Part shown: positions 51,478 through 60,522 of the stretch, one piece after another
How the letters are laid out: every line of letters starts with the position of its first letter
Position numbering within the stretch: the first letter of the stretch is position 1
Source of the DNA: Nocardioides luteus
Lineage (GTDB): Bacteria > Actinomycetota > Actinomycetes > Propionibacteriales > Nocardioidaceae
Assembly (NCBI RefSeq): GCF_000960475.2
Contig: NZ_JZDQ02000017.1
Coordinates: 1-64,000, forward strand
Length of the DNA: 64,000 bases
Direction of reading: 5' to 3'
Notes under the pieces: generated by a model
Database searches by the model: none
Told to the model about the DNA's origin: nothing
What the model saw: the letters and a program-made list of their open reading frames with translations, nothing else
Made by a program: the position numbers and the translations under genes

Positions 51478-52572
51478 CTAGGGGGCCGGCCAGATCACCT
51501 TGTCGTCGTCGCCCACCACGGCCTCGGCGAAGGACGTGTCGAACCAGGAGGCGGCCTGCTCGGGGGTGACCTTCTGCCCTGCGTACTTCGTCACGACCTC
51601 GGCCAGCGCGGCGACGTTGTCGGGGTCGACCGAGCCGAACCTGCCCGGGAGCGGGTTGTCGGCGGCGACCTCGACCTCGGTGCGCCAGATCGCGGTCTCG
51701 TGCTTCTCGTCGGACTCGGCGCCGGCCAGGTCGTGCTGGTAGCCGATGCACTCCTCGACGTGCTCGTCGGCGGCACAGTAGGCGTAGGCCTTGAAGACGG
51801 CGCGCAGGAAGTCCTGGACCGCGGTGGGGTGCTTCTGGGCCCAGGCGGGGTTGACCGAGTAGGCGCCGAGGGAACCGGGCACCTTGAAGTCGGTCGGCTC
51901 CCAGACGGTGACCTTCTCGCCGGCGTCCTCGAGCTGGTTGGGTTCGTTGGAGACGAAGCCGACCAGCGCGTCGACCTGGCCGCGGGGCAGGATGCCGGGG
52001 TCGTAGCCGACCTTGACCTGCTTCACCTTCGACATGTCCACCCCGGCCTCGGCCAGCATCGCCTGCACACCGACCGGCACCCAACCCTTGTGGCCGAGGG
52101 TCTTGCCCTCGAGCTGCTTCAGGTCGGTGATCGAGGTGCCGGTCATCAGCACGTCGAGACCCGCGTTGGAGTAGGACGAGACGCCGAGAACCTTCAGGCC
52201 GCTGGCGTTGGAGGTCATGATGTCCTGCTCCGAGAGCGGTCCGACCTGGACCTTCCCGGCGGCGATCAGCTTGGCGTTCTGGGAGACGTCGCCCGAGCCC
52301 GGCTGGAGCTCGACGTCGAGACAGAGATCGTCGAAGTAGCCGAGCCGGTCCGCGGCGATGGCCTCCATGATCGAGGCTGACGCCTGCCAGTAGTAGCCCG
52401 ACATGTAGGTGATCTTGCCGGCCTTCTCGTTCTCCTTGCAGCGCTCGGCGGAGACCGCGCTCCCCTTCTCACCAGCGGAGTCGGAGCCCTGGGAGGACCC
52501 GCAGGCGGACAGGGCACCCAGCAGGACGACCGCCGACGTGAGGGCAGCGGCGATCGGACGTACGCGAGACAT
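51478..52572 (-). CDS. ABC importer substrate-binding lipoprotein (NitT/TauT type)
   Basis: 364-residue lipoprotein with the lipobox LSAC near residue 24. The mature body (YMSGYYWQASASIMEAIAADRLGYFDDL) is an NMT1-like periplasmic-binding fold; AKLIAAGKVQVGPLS and TLGHKGWVPVGVQ are family landmarks. Ligand unknown. The ATG at 52572 follows GGAG by 8 nt and lies 21 nt after the permease gene. Confidence 0.9.
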   Translation of the reverse strand: MSRVRPIAAALTSAVVLLGALSACGSSQGSDSAGEKGSAVSAERCKENEKAGKITYMSGYYWQASASIMEAIAADRLGYFDDLCLDVELQPGSGDVSQNAKLIAAGKVQVGPLSEQDIMTSNASGLKVLGVSSYSNAGLDVLMTGTSITDLKQLEGKTLGHKGWVPVGVQAMLAEAGVDMSKVKQVKVGYDPGILPRGQVDALVGFVSNEPNQLEDAGEKVTVWEPTDFKVPGSLGAYSVNPAWAQKHPTAVQDFLRAVFKAYAYCAADEHVEECIGYQHDLAGAESDEKHETAIWRTEVEVAADNPLPGRFGSVDPDNVAALAEVVTKYAGQKVTPEQAASWFDTSFAEAVVGDDDKVIWPAP

Positions 52573-52593
52573 CAAGGGCTCCTTCGAGTCAGG

Positions 52594-53430
52594 TCAGGAC
52601 TGGTGCCAGTGGAGCACTCGCCGTTCGGCGAGGGTCACGACCCAGAACAGCAGCGATCCGAGCGCCGCGAGGACGAAGATCGCTGCCCACACCGTAGCCA
52701 GTCTGTTCTGCGAGCTGGCCACCTGTATCACGCTGCCGAGCCCGGCGGCCGAGCCCGCGGCGGAGAGCTCCGCGACGACGGCGCCGATCATCGACAGCGG
52801 GAAGACGATCCGCAGGGACGCGAAGACGTAGGGCAGCGAGGCCGGGACCCGCAGGTGCCGCAGCACCTCCAGCCGGCTCGCGGCCACCGTGCGGTAGACC
52901 TGAAGCACCGGCGCCGGCACCGCCCGGAGCCCGGTCGCCACGTTGATCAGGATCGGAAAGAAGCAGACCAGCGCGGTCAGCACGACCTTCGGGCCCATCC
53001 CGAACCCGAGCGCGACCACGAGCAGCGGCGCGATCGCCACCAGCGGCGTCACCGAGAGCACCACGGCCACCGGCATCACCGCCCGCCGCACCACCCCTAT
53101 CTCGCTCACCACGACGGCGAGCGCGAAGGCGGCGACGAAGCCGATCCCGAGCCCCACCAGCGCCTCGCGCAGCGTGACCAGGGTGTTCGTCAGGAAGTAG
53201 CCGGGGTCGTCGGTCAGCACGCCGCCGATGTCGCCCAGCGGGGCGAACAGGTAGGGCATCCGCCGCGCGCCCAGCTCCCACCCGAACCCGAGCACGACGA
53301 GGAGGAGGACGAACGGAAGCCAGTACGCCGGCCGGAGCATCCGGGCGCGGTGACGGAGACGTCGCGCGCCGGCTGTCCCGGCGGCCGTCTCGGCGGCCGG
53401 AGCGACCACCTCACCGAGCACCTCCCTCAC
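52594..53430 (-). CDS. ABC importer permease, NitT/TauT type
   Basis: 278-residue membrane permease with about six helices and the EAA loop YRTVAASRLEVLRHLRVPAS. It has an extended Ala/Glu-rich N-terminus before the first helix. Unlike the first importer this system encodes only one permease, so it probably works as a homodimer. The GTG at 53430 overlaps the ATPase stop (GTGA). Confidence 0.9.
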   Translation of the reverse strand: MREVLGEVVAPAAETAAGTAGARRLRHRARMLRPAYWLPFVLLLVVLGFGWELGARRMPYLFAPLGDIGGVLTDDPGYFLTNTLVTLREALVGLGIGFVAAFALAVVVSEIGVVRRAVMPVAVVLSVTPLVAIAPLLVVALGFGMGPKVVLTALVCFFPILINVATGLRAVPAPVLQVYRTVAASRLEVLRHLRVPASLPYVFASLRIVFPLSMIGAVVAELSAAGSAAGLGSVIQVASSQNRLATVWAAIFVLAALGSLLFWVVTLAERRVLHWHQS

Positions 53431-54248
53431 CGGACGACCCCGCTGTGGCTGAAGGCGTCCCGCAGGCTCTCGCGGAGGGCGAGCTCGTAGGCGTGGAACT
53501 CCGGCGAGGTGATGATCTCCTGGTGCCGCGGGCGCGGCAGGTCGATGTCGATCACGTCGGTGATCCGGCCCGGTCGCGGAGCCATCACCACGACCTTGTC
53601 CGAGAGCCTGACGGCCTCCGAGATCGAGTGGGTGACGAAGACGACCGTCGCCCGGGTCTGCTCCCACAGCTCCAGCAGCTGCTCCTGGAGCGCCTCGCGG
53701 GTGAACTCGTCGAGCGCACCGAACGGCTCGTCGAGCAGGAGCACGTCGGGGCGCAGCCCGAAGGCGCGTACGATCGCGGTCCTCTGCTTCATGCCGCCGG
53801 ACAGCTCGGCGGGGAGCTTGTGGAGCGACTCCCCCAGGCCGACCTCGCGCAGCATCGCCTCGAGGTCGGGGCGGCCGCGGTCGTCCTCGCCTCGTGAGCG
53901 CCGGCGGGCGGCCCCACGCCGGTTGACCTTGTGGGGCAGCGTCACGTTGCCGAGCACGCTCAGCCAGGGCAGCAGCGCGGGGCTCTGCGGCACGAAGCCG
54001 AAGGCCTTCGCCTCGGCGGCCTCCTTCGGGGTCAGGCCGCACACGGTGATCGTGCCCGCGTCCGGCTTCTCCTGGCCGCTGATCAGCCGCAACAGGGTCG
54101 ACTTGCCGCAGCCCGAGGGTCCGATGATGCTCACGAACGTACCGGGCTCGATGGTCAGCTCGATGTCGTCGAGGGCGGTCAGCTCGGAGAGGTCGGCCTG
54201 CTCATAGAGACGACGGACCCCGTGCATCTCGATCGTCGCGCTGCCCAC
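53427..54248 (-). CDS. ABC importer ATP-binding protein, NitT/TauT type
   Basis: 273-residue ATPase, first gene of this operon. Walker A GPSGCGKS, signature LSGGMKQR, Walker [14 protein letters not shown] and H-loop VTHSISEA are intact. A basic insertion (VNRRGAARRRSRGEDDRGRP, about 108-127) sits in the helical domain, longer than usual. GTG start with a TAACGT box 7 nt upstream suggests a leaderless message. Confidence 0.93.
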   Translation of the reverse strand: MGSATIEMHGVRRLYEQADLSELTALDDIELTIEPGTFVSIIGPSGCGKSTLLRLISGQEKPDAGTITVCGLTPKEAAEAKAFGFVPQSPALLPWLSVLGNVTLPHKVNRRGAARRRSRGEDDRGRPDLEAMLREVGLGESLHKLPAELSGGMKQRTAIVRAFGLRPDVLLLDEPFGALDEFTREALQEQLLELWEQTRATVVFVTHSISEAVRLSDKVVVMAPRPGRITDVIDIDLPRPRHQEIITSPEFHAYELALRESLRDAFSHSGVVR

Positions 54249-54255
54249 GCCTCAA

Positions 54256-54261
54256 ACGTTA
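54256..54261 (-). promoter_or_regulatory. Putative -10 box of leaderless ABC ATPase gene
   Basis: TAACGT (minus strand), 7-nt spacer to the GTG at 54248. Confidence 0.45.
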
Positions 54262-54280
54262 GTCCACGACGGCTTCTCGA

Positions 54281-54286
54281 TAGTCT
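54281..54286 (+). promoter_or_regulatory. Putative -10 box of xth (leaderless)
   Basis: TAGTCT ends 7 nt before the GTG at 54294. Confidence 0.55.
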
Positions 54287-54293
54287 GACGGGC

Positions 54294-55076
54294 GTGCGTA
54301 TCGCCACCTGGAACATCAACTCCATCCGCTCCCGCATCGACCGCGTCGAGGCCTTCGTCGAGCGACACTCGATCGACGTGCTCGCCCTGCAGGAGACCAA
54401 GGCCAAGCCCGACCAGATCCCGACGATGGGCCTGGAGGCCCGCGGCTACGAGGTCGCCTCGGTGGGCTATGACCAGTGGAACGGCGTCGCGCTGATCTCC
54501 CGCGTCGGTCTGTCCGACATCCAGATCGGGTTCGAGGGGATGCCGTCGTTCAAGGACGTCGCGGAGGCGCGGGCGCTGACCGCGACCTGCGGTGGCGTAC
54601 GCGTCACCTCGGTCTACGTCCCGAACGGCCGCAAGCCCGACGACCCGCACTACGCCTACAAGCTGGAGTGGCTCGCCGCCCTGCAGAAGGCCGCGACCGC
54701 CTGGTACGACGGCCCCTCGGCGATGGTCGGCGACTGGAACGTCTGCCCCTACGACGAAGACTGCTTCGACCCCAAGCAGTTCGTCGGCAAGACCCACCTC
54801 ACCCCTGCCGAGCGCGACGCCTTCTTCGCCATCGAGAAGGACTTCAAGGACGTCGTACGCCCCTTCGTGCCCGGCCCCGAGGCCTACACCTACTTCGACT
54901 ACTACCGGCAGCGCTTCGAGCGCAACCGCGGCCTGCGCATCGACTTCGTCCTCGGCTCGCCGTCGTTCGCGTCGCGGGTCACCGGGGCCTTCGTCGATCT
55001 CGACGAGCGCAACCCCGCGATCGGCACGGGTTCGCCCTCCGACCACGCTCCGGTGATCGTCGACCTGGCCGACTAG
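54294..55076 (+). CDS. xth: Exodeoxyribonuclease III
   Basis: 260-residue AP endonuclease/3'-5' exonuclease for base-excision repair. Catalytic elements: TWNINSIRSR, LALQETKAKPDQ (metal Glu), VYVPNGRK (Tyr), MVGDWNVCPYDEDC (Asp/Asn) and the terminal PSDHAPVIVDL (His). All are intact. The GTG at 54294 is favoured by the leaderless -10. Convergent with the TfoX-like gene. Confidence 0.95.
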   Translation: MRIATWNINSIRSRIDRVEAFVERHSIDVLALQETKAKPDQIPTMGLEARGYEVASVGYDQWNGVALISRVGLSDIQIGFEGMPSFKDVAEARALTATCGGVRVTSVYVPNGRKPDDPHYAYKLEWLAALQKAATAWYDGPSAMVGDWNVCPYDEDCFDPKQFVGKTHLTPAERDAFFAIEKDFKDVVRPFVPGPEAYTYFDYYRQRFERNRGLRIDFVLGSPSFASRVTGAFVDLDERNPAIGTGSPSDHAPVIVDLAD

Positions 55077-55082
55077 GGCCGC

Positions 55083-55409
55083 CTACTTCGGTGGCTTGGG
55101 CGGCAGCGACTCGGCGGTGGCGAGGCCGCGGCTGACCCAGTCGGCGAGCGCATCGCCGCGCAGCAGGTCGGCGGCGACGTTGACGTAGCCGGACATCGTC
55201 CGGGCACCCATGACCATCGGCTCGGCGCCCGCCGCGATGGCGGCCTCGTAGGCCGACCTGCCGGTGCGTACGAGCAGGTCGTCGGCGCCGACCGCGCAGG
55301 CCATGTTGCCGTTCACCATGAACGCCAGCCCACCGAACATCTTCACCTCGGTGGCCCCGGCAGGCATCAGGTCACGGACACGTGCGGCGAGCTCGGCGTC
55401 GTAAGCCAT
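55083..55409 (-). CDS. TfoX N-terminal domain protein
   Basis: 108-residue protein with only the TfoX_N domain: VKMFGGLAFMVNGNMACAV and the MVMGARTMSGYVNV stretch are diagnostic. In competence regulators a second domain follows; here it is absent, as in many actinobacterial stand-alone versions of unknown role. The ATG at 55409 is close to GGAGA. Confidence 0.88.
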   Translation of the reverse strand: MAYDAELAARVRDLMPAGATEVKMFGGLAFMVNGNMACAVGADDLLVRTGRSAYEAAIAAGAEPMVMGARTMSGYVNVAADLLRGDALADWVSRGLATAESLPPKPPK

Positions 55410-55485
55410 GTCTCCATGCAACCACGTTCAGCCGCGCTGAGCCCATCGAACAAAAGTGTCGGTGGTCCCTGGGAGGATCGCAGGT

Positions 55486-56577
55486 ATGGAGATCTGGATC
55501 CTTGTGCTCGGGCTGGCGATCGGTCTCGTCCTGGGTGCGCTCCTCGGCGTGCTCTGGGTGCGGGCGCGGAGCGTGGAGACGGTCGCGGCCGGGATGGTGG
55601 ACCAGGCCGAGGTGATGCAGGGGCTCGACCGGCTCAGCGACCAGATGCAGCATCTCGACCGCGAGCGGGCGCGCTGGCAGGGACAGTTCGAGACCGAGGT
55701 CGGGCGGCTGCAGACCGAGACCCGGTCGCTGTCGACAGCGCTGCGCAAGCCTCAGGTCAGGGGCCGCTGGGGCGAGATGCACCTGCGCCGCGCGGTCGAG
55801 CTGGCCGGCCTGGTGGACAAGTGCGACTTCTCCGAGCAGGTCCACCTCGAGGACGGACGGCTGCGCCCCGACCTGGTGGTGCACCTGTCCGGCAACAAGG
55901 AGCTGGTCGTCGACTCCAAGGTCCCGCTCGACGCCTATCTCGACGCCGCGGCCGCGGACAACGAGGACGACTACCGCGCCCACCTGCGCCGACACACCGC
56001 CCAGCTGCGTACGCATGTGGACCAGCTGGCCTCGAAGGCCTACTGGCGCTTCCTGGAGGAGTCCCCGGAGTTCGTCGTGCTCTTCGTTCCGGCCGAGTCG
56101 TTCCTCTCGGCGGCGCTGGAGACGGAGCCCGGCCTGATCGAGTACGCCGCGGAGCGCCGGGTCGTGCTGGCCTCGCCGACCACGCTGATCGCGCTGCTGC
56201 GCACGGTCGCCCACGGGTGGTCCCACGAGGCGCTCGCCGAGCAGGCCCGGGAGATCCACCGGCTCGGCCGTGATCTGCACCAGCGCCTCTCCACGATGTC
56301 CGCCCATCTGGACGGGATCGGGCGCTCGCTCAACACGGCCGTGACACGCTACAACCAGGCGATCGGATCCCTCGACAACCGGGTCCTGGTGGCCGCCCGT
56401 CGTTTCAATGAATTATCGGTAACCGACGACGATCTCGAGACGCCTCGTCCCGTCGAGATCCGCGCTGTGGAGCGGCTCAGCAGCGTGCGGGAAGATGATC
56501 GGCGCGCCGCCGAGAATGACGGTGTGCCGGGCCCTACCGTGGGTTCTGATACACAGGCTGCATACGAGAGATCGTGA
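55486..56577 (+). CDS. rmuC: RmuC-family DNA recombination protein
   Basis: 363-residue protein: an N-terminal membrane helix (about 3-25), a coiled coil (about 40-95), then the RmuC nuclease-like core (GRWGEMHLRRAVELAGL; RPDLVVHLSGNKELVVDSKVPLDAYLDA). The PDLVV and DSKVP elements match the PD-(D/E)XK-like site. RmuC limits DNA inversion in E. coli. GGGAGG precedes the ATG. DUF6542-like gene follows closely. Confidence 0.92.
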   Translation: MEIWILVLGLAIGLVLGALLGVLWVRARSVETVAAGMVDQAEVMQGLDRLSDQMQHLDRERARWQGQFETEVGRLQTETRSLSTALRKPQVRGRWGEMHLRRAVELAGLVDKCDFSEQVHLEDGRLRPDLVVHLSGNKELVVDSKVPLDAYLDAAAADNEDDYRAHLRRHTAQLRTHVDQLASKAYWRFLEESPEFVVLFVPAESFLSAALETEPGLIEYAAERRVVLASPTTLIALLRTVAHGWSHEALAEQAREIHRLGRDLHQRLSTMSAHLDGIGRSLNTAVTRYNQAIGSLDNRVLVAARRFNELSVTDDDLETPRPVEIRAVERLSSVREDDRRAAENDGVPGPTVGSDTQAAYERS

Positions 56578-56581
56578 CCCC

Positions 56582-57025
56582 ATGAGTCAGCGCACCATCT
56601 GGGAGGAAGGACGCGAGTCCGGCCGCCACGTCGTCGCGCTCGGATCCGCCACCTCGCTGACCGTGACCTTCGTCGATCTGCTCATCGACGACAGGATCGG
56701 CCTGCTCTTCGACCTCACCTTCGTGGTGATCGCGCTGACGCTTGCGCTCATCGTCCGGCCCAGCGACTTCTTCGTGGTCGGCGTGCTGCCACCGCTGATC
56801 ATGCTCGGCATCTTCATCCTGCTCGCCGCGACCCAGCCCGGGTCGATCGCCGATGCCGACGACGGTTTCGTCCAAGCCGTGTTCAGCGGTCTGGGCCATC
56901 ATGCGATCAGCCTCTTCATCGGCTACGCCGGCTGTCTGGGCAGCCTGGCGATGCGCCGCCGGGTCCTCAGGCAGCGCATCGAGCAGAGCGACGAGGTCGA
57001 GCACGAGAGCGCGCTCGCCTCCTGA
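56582..57025 (+). CDS. DUF6542-like membrane protein
   Basis: 147-residue protein with three hydrophobic segments (about 35-60, 62-85, 105-125) and a charged C-terminal tail. The RPSDFFVVGVLPPLIMLG core recalls DUF6542, commonly near ispH and xseA in actinobacteria. The name rests on context and eye. It starts 5 nt after the RmuC stop. Confidence 0.75.
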   Translation: MSQRTIWEEGRESGRHVVALGSATSLTVTFVDLLIDDRIGLLFDLTFVVIALTLALIVRPSDFFVVGVLPPLIMLGIFILLAATQPGSIADADDGFVQAVFSGLGHHAISLFIGYAGCLGSLAMRRRVLRQRIEQSDEVEHESALAS

Positions 57026-57044
57026 GCGAAAGGTCCTGAGCTCC

Positions 57045-57674
57045 TCAGTCCAGGGCCAGGAAGCCGGACACGTCGCCGGCACCCTCACGGATGATCTCGG
57101 GCTGACCGTCGGACCAGTCGATGACCGTGGTCGGCTCGGCCGGGGTCTCACCGGCCTCGATGACGATGTCGACCTGGTGGTCGAGCGCCTCCTTGACGTT
57201 CCAGCCGAAGACCTCCGGCTCGGTCTCGCCGGGCAGGATCAGCGTGGAGGAGAGCAGCGGCTCGCCGAGCTCCTCGAGCAGCGCCTGCACGACCGCATGC
57301 TCGGGGATGCGTACGCCGACGGTCTTCTTCTTCGGGTGCATCAGCCGCCGCGGCACCTCAGGGGTCGCCGGAAGGATGAACGTGTAGGGCCCCGGGGTCG
57401 CGTGCTTGATCGCCCGGAACGCGCTGTTGTCGACGTGGACCATCGTGCCGAGCTGCGCGAAGTCCTTGCAGATCAGCGTGAAGTGGTGGCGGTCGTCGAG
57501 ACCGCGGATCCGCAGGATCCGGTCGCGTCCGTCCTTGTTGCCGATCCGCGAGCCGAGCGCGTAGCCGGAGTCGGTCGGGTACGCGATCAGCTGGTCGTCA
57601 CGCAGGGCATCGACGACCTGGCTGATCAGACGGGGCTGCGGGTTGTCAGGGTGTACGTCGAGAAATCGGGCCAC
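57045..57674 (-). CDS. YciO/Sua5/YrdC-family protein
   Basis: 209-residue protein with the YrdC fold: LIAYPTDSGYALGSRIGN (ATP/bicarbonate loop), GPYTFILPATPEVPRR, and KKKTVGVRIPEHAVVQALL. YrdC/Sua5 make threonylcarbamoyl-AMP for tRNA t6A; the YciO branch is a paralogue of uncertain activity, and this sequence (DKDG/PKKKTVG) looks YciO-like. GTG start with a TAGGGT box 6 nt upstream. Confidence 0.88.
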   Translation of the reverse strand: MARFLDVHPDNPQPRLISQVVDALRDDQLIAYPTDSGYALGSRIGNKDGRDRILRIRGLDDRHHFTLICKDFAQLGTMVHVDNSAFRAIKHATPGPYTFILPATPEVPRRLMHPKKKTVGVRIPEHAVVQALLEELGEPLLSSTLILPGETEPEVFGWNVKEALDHQVDIVIEAGETPAEPTTVIDWSDGQPEIIREGAGDVSGFLALD

Positions 57675-57680
57675 CCCTCG

Positions 57681-57686
57681 ACCCTA
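57681..57686 (-). promoter_or_regulatory. Putative -10 box of leaderless yciO-like gene
   Basis: TAGGGT (minus strand), 6-nt spacer to the GTG at 57674. Confidence 0.55.
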
Positions 57687-57707
57687 ACGCCCCCGGGCAG
57701 GCAGGGA

Positions 57708-58706
57708 TCAACCCCTTGCCGAAGCCGCCTTCAGATCCTTGCGCAGCTCCTTGGGGAGCGCGAAGATCAGCGACTCCTCGGCGCTCTTGTGCGCCAGGGC
57801 GTCGGGGAAGCCTCGCTCCTTGAGGAACTCGACGACACCCTCGACCAGCTTCTCCGGGACGCTGGCTCCGGAGGTGACCGAGACGCTGCGTACGCCATCG
57901 AGCCAGGACTCGTCGATCTCGCTGGCGTCGTCGACGCGGTAGGCGGCCTTGGCGCCGGCCTCGAGCGCGACCTCGACCAGACGGACCGAGTTGGAGGAGT
58001 TGCCGGAGCCCACCACGATGACCAGGTCGCTGGCCGCGCCGATCTCCTTAACCGCCAGCTGACGATTCTGGGTGGCGTAGCAGATGTCGTCGCTGGGCGG
58101 GTCGAGCAGCTCGGGGAACTTCTCTCGGAGCGCGGCGACGGTCTCCATGGTCTCGTCGACCGAGAGCGTGGTCTGGGAGAGCCAGACGACCTTGGAGGGG
58201 TCGGGAACCTCGACACCCGGTACGTCATCGGGCCCCTCGACGAGCGTGGTCGCCTCCGGCGCCTCGCCCATGGTGCCCTCGACCTCCTCGTGACCGGCGT
58301 GGCCGATCAGCAGGATGCTGTAGCCCTCGCGCGCGAACCGCTTGGCCTCCAGGTGGACCTTGGTGACCAGCGGGCAGGTCGCGTCGATGGTCTTCAGCTC
58401 GCGCACGGCGGCGTCGGCGTGGACCGCCGGGGAGACGCCGTGGGCGGAGAAGACGACGGTCGCACCGGAAGGCACCTCGTCGAGCTCGTTGACGAAGACC
58501 GCGCCGCGGTTGCGGAGGTCGTCGACGACGTGCTTGTTGTGCACGATCTCCTTGCGCACGTAGACCGGCGCGCCGTAGAGGTCCAGCGCCTGCTCCACCG
58601 TGATCACGGCCCGGTCCACCCCGGCGCAGTAACCGCGCGGCTCCGCGAGGAGGACAGCCTTCTCGTCGTCGGAGATCAGGCGTGGGGTGCCGAGGTCGAT
58701 GCTCAT
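57708..58706 (-). CDS. ispH: 4-hydroxy-3-methylbut-2-enyl diphosphate reductase
   Basis: 332-residue iron-sulfur enzyme of the MEP isoprenoid pathway, making IPP and DMAPP. The three cluster cysteines are at 27 (GYCAGV), 110 (DATCPL) and 208 (ICYATQ); the conserved VHNKHVV and SAHGVSP motifs bind the diphosphate. A TAGACT box lies 6 nt before the ATG. It is divergent from xseA with a nested palindrome between. Confidence 0.96.
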   Translation of the reverse strand: MSIDLGTPRLISDDEKAVLLAEPRGYCAGVDRAVITVEQALDLYGAPVYVRKEIVHNKHVVDDLRNRGAVFVNELDEVPSGATVVFSAHGVSPAVHADAAVRELKTIDATCPLVTKVHLEAKRFAREGYSILLIGHAGHEEVEGTMGEAPEATTLVEGPDDVPGVEVPDPSKVVWLSQTTLSVDETMETVAALREKFPELLDPPSDDICYATQNRQLAVKEIGAASDLVIVVGSGNSSNSVRLVEVALEAGAKAAYRVDDASEIDESWLDGVRSVSVTSGASVPEKLVEGVVEFLKERGFPDALAHKSAEESLIFALPKELRKDLKAASARG

Positions 58707-58712
58707 GGGATC

Positions 58713-58718
58713 AGTCTA
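58713..58718 (-). promoter_or_regulatory. Putative -10 box of ispH (leaderless)
   Basis: TAGACT (minus strand), 6-nt spacer to the ATG at 58706. Confidence 0.55.
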
Positions 58719-58736
58719 GAGATCCCTCCTGAAACC

Positions 58737-58834
58737 CGCCGAGTCGGCGCATCCTGACCGAGTTTCTCGCCGAGTCGGCTCGTCATGACGCGCCGACTCG
58801 GCGGGGATCTGGGTCAGGATGAGCCGACTCGGCG
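58737..58834. repeat. Nested palindromes between ispH and xseA
   Basis: Outer arms 58737-58759 and 58812-58834 match at 22 of 23. Inside lies a 36-bp near-palindrome, 58768-58803, with CGCCGAGTCGGC ends. The core word appears four times, twice in each orientation. Confidence 0.7.
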
Positions 58835-58838
58835 GCAC

Positions 58839-58844
58839 TAGGGT
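58839..58844 (+). promoter_or_regulatory. Putative -10 box of xseA (leaderless)
   Basis: TAGGGT ends 7 nt before the ATG at 58852. Confidence 0.55.
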
Positions 58845-58851
58845 TGGCGGC

Positions 58852-60084
58852 ATGGCCCTGGACACCTCCCCCGAGTCGCCCGCTCCGGTGCGGCAGATCG
58901 CGAACGCGATCGGCAACTGGATCGACCGGCTCGGTGCGGTCTGGGTGGAGGGGCAGGTGGCGCAGCTGAGCCGGCGGCCGGGGATGCAGACGGTCTTCCT
59001 GACCCTGCGCGACTCGGTGGCCGACATCTCGGTGCCGGTGACGTGCACGCGGTTCCTGCTCGACAGCCTCAACCCGCCGCTGGTCGAGGGCGCCTCGGTG
59101 ATCATCCACGCCAAGCCGTCCTACTACGCCAACCGCGGCACCCTGTCGCTCCAGGCCCGCGACATCCGGCCGGTCGGGCTCGGCGAGCTGCTCGCCCGGC
59201 TCGAGCAGCGCCGCCAGCTCCTCGCCGCCGAGGGACTCTTCGCGGCCGAGCTCAAGCGGCCGCTCCCCTTCCTGCCGACCAAGGTCGGGCTGGTCACCGC
59301 GGCCAACTCCGCGGCCGAGCGCGACGTGCTCGAGAACGCGCGGCGACGGTGGCCGCAGGTGCAGTTCGAGGTGGCGTACGCCGCGATGCAGGGCTCGCGC
59401 AGCGCCGCCGACGTCGTCGAGAAGCTGCAGCGGCTCGACCGCGACCCCGAGGTGGACGTCATCGTCGTCGCCCGCGGCGGCGGCTCCGTCGAGGACCTGC
59501 TGCCCTTCTCCGACGAGCACCTGATCCGCGCGGTGCACGCGGCCCGCACCCCGATCGTCTCCGCCATCGGCCACGAGCCCGACTCACCGCTGCTGGACCT
59601 CGCCGCTGACGTACGTGCCTCGACGCCGACCGACGCCGCCAAGCTCGTCGTACCCGACGTGGTCGAGGAGCAGCGGATCGTCGCGACCGGTCGCGACCGC
59701 CTCCGCGGCGGGATCGCCGCGCTGATCCACCGCGAGCAGACGCTCCTGGACGCCCTGCGCTCGCGTCCGGTGCTGGCCGACCCACGCTCGCTGATCGACG
59801 CCCGGCGCGACGAGGTCACCTCGCTGCGCGACCGTGCCCGCCGCACCGTCGGGCACGCCCTCGACCGGGCCGCCGACGACATCGGCCACCACCGCGCCCG
59901 CGCCCGCGCCCTCTCGCCTCTGGAGACGCTGAGGCGGGGGTACGCCGTCGCCCAGGATGCCGACGGACACGTACTCACCAGCGTCGCCGACACCGCCGAG
60001 GGCGCCGCCGTCAGCATCCGCCTCGCCGACGGCCGCCTGGCCGCCACCATCACCTCGACCGAGAAGGACCCAACCGATGACTGA
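58852..60084 (+). CDS. xseA: Exodeoxyribonuclease VII large subunit
   Basis: 410-residue subunit. The N-terminal OB fold ([22 protein letters not shown]) and the catalytic region [38 protein letters not shown] and [13 protein letters not shown] are canonical; a helical coiled-coil region follows (about 270-350). With XseB it degrades single-stranded DNA to oligonucleotides without needing a divalent metal. It overlaps xseB by 8 nt. Confidence 0.96.
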   Translation: MALDTSPESPAPVRQIANAIGNWIDRLGAVWVEGQVAQLSRRPGMQTVFLTLRDSVADISVPVTCTRFLLDSLNPPLVEGASVIIHAKPSYYANRGTLSLQARDIRPVGLGELLARLEQRRQLLAAEGLFAAELKRPLPFLPTKVGLVTAANSAAERDVLENARRRWPQVQFEVAYAAMQGSRSAADVVEKLQRLDRDPEVDVIVVARGGGSVEDLLPFSDEHLIRAVHAARTPIVSAIGHEPDSPLLDLAADVRASTPTDAAKLVVPDVVEEQRIVATGRDRLRGGIAALIHREQTLLDALRSRPVLADPRSLIDARRDEVTSLRDRARRTVGHALDRAADDIGHHRARARALSPLETLRRGYAVAQDADGHVLTSVADTAEGAAVSIRLADGRLAATITSTEKDPTDD

Positions 60085-60283
60085 CCGCGACACCGACAAG
60101 GACCTGTCCTACGAGCAGGCGCGCGAGGAGCTGGTCGAGGTCGTCCGCAAGCTCGAGGCCGGCGGCATCACCCTCGAGGAGTCCCTGGCCCTGTGGGAGC
60201 GCGGCGAGAAGCTCGCCACCCTGTGCCAGGAGTGGCTCGACGGCGCCCGCAAGAAGATCGACGCCGCCATCGCCGACGACTGA
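60077..60283 (+). CDS. xseB: Exodeoxyribonuclease VII small subunit
   Basis: 68-residue subunit: [20 protein letters not shown] and [14 protein letters not shown] are the family core. Several copies bind XseA coiled coils to make the active enzyme. Normal length for the family. Confidence 0.95.
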   Translation: MTDRDTDKDLSYEQAREELVEVVRKLEAGGITLEESLALWERGEKLATLCQEWLDGARKKIDAAIADD

Positions 60284-60284
60284 C

Positions 60285-60522
60285 CGCCGAGCCGTCAGCT
60301 GCGTCGGCCGAGCCGTCGCGTACGTCAGCCGAGCCGTCGCCCCGGCCGGTCGAGCCGTCGCGTACGTCGGCCGAGGCGTCACCCCGTCGGTCGAGGCGTC
60401 GCGTACGTCGGTCGAGGCGTCACTCTCGCTGGCCGAGTTGTCACGAGGGTGCCACCTCGCCCGACCTACCTGACGTCTCGCCCGACCTACCTGACGCCTC
60501 GCCCGACGGGGGTGACTTCTCG
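60285..60522. repeat. Tandem/inverted 21-nt mosaic array, locus C
   Basis: The gap between convergent xseB and DUF4245 genes is filled with about seven degenerate units of roughly 21 nt carrying GTCGGCCGAGGCGTC (60301-60440), then about three in inverse orientation carrying GACGCCTCGCCCGAC (60455-60510). The second set is complementary to the first, so the whole could fold into a long hairpin. The units match those at 1-80 and 13866-14003. The 21-nt period is codon-compatible but I see no start or codon bias supporting a protein. Confidence 0.7.

Noticed and set aside
51478..54248. Second ABC system as a duplicate of the first
   Set aside because: Gene order, number of permeases (one versus two) and binding-protein sequence differ; both simply belong to the same broad NitT/TauT family.
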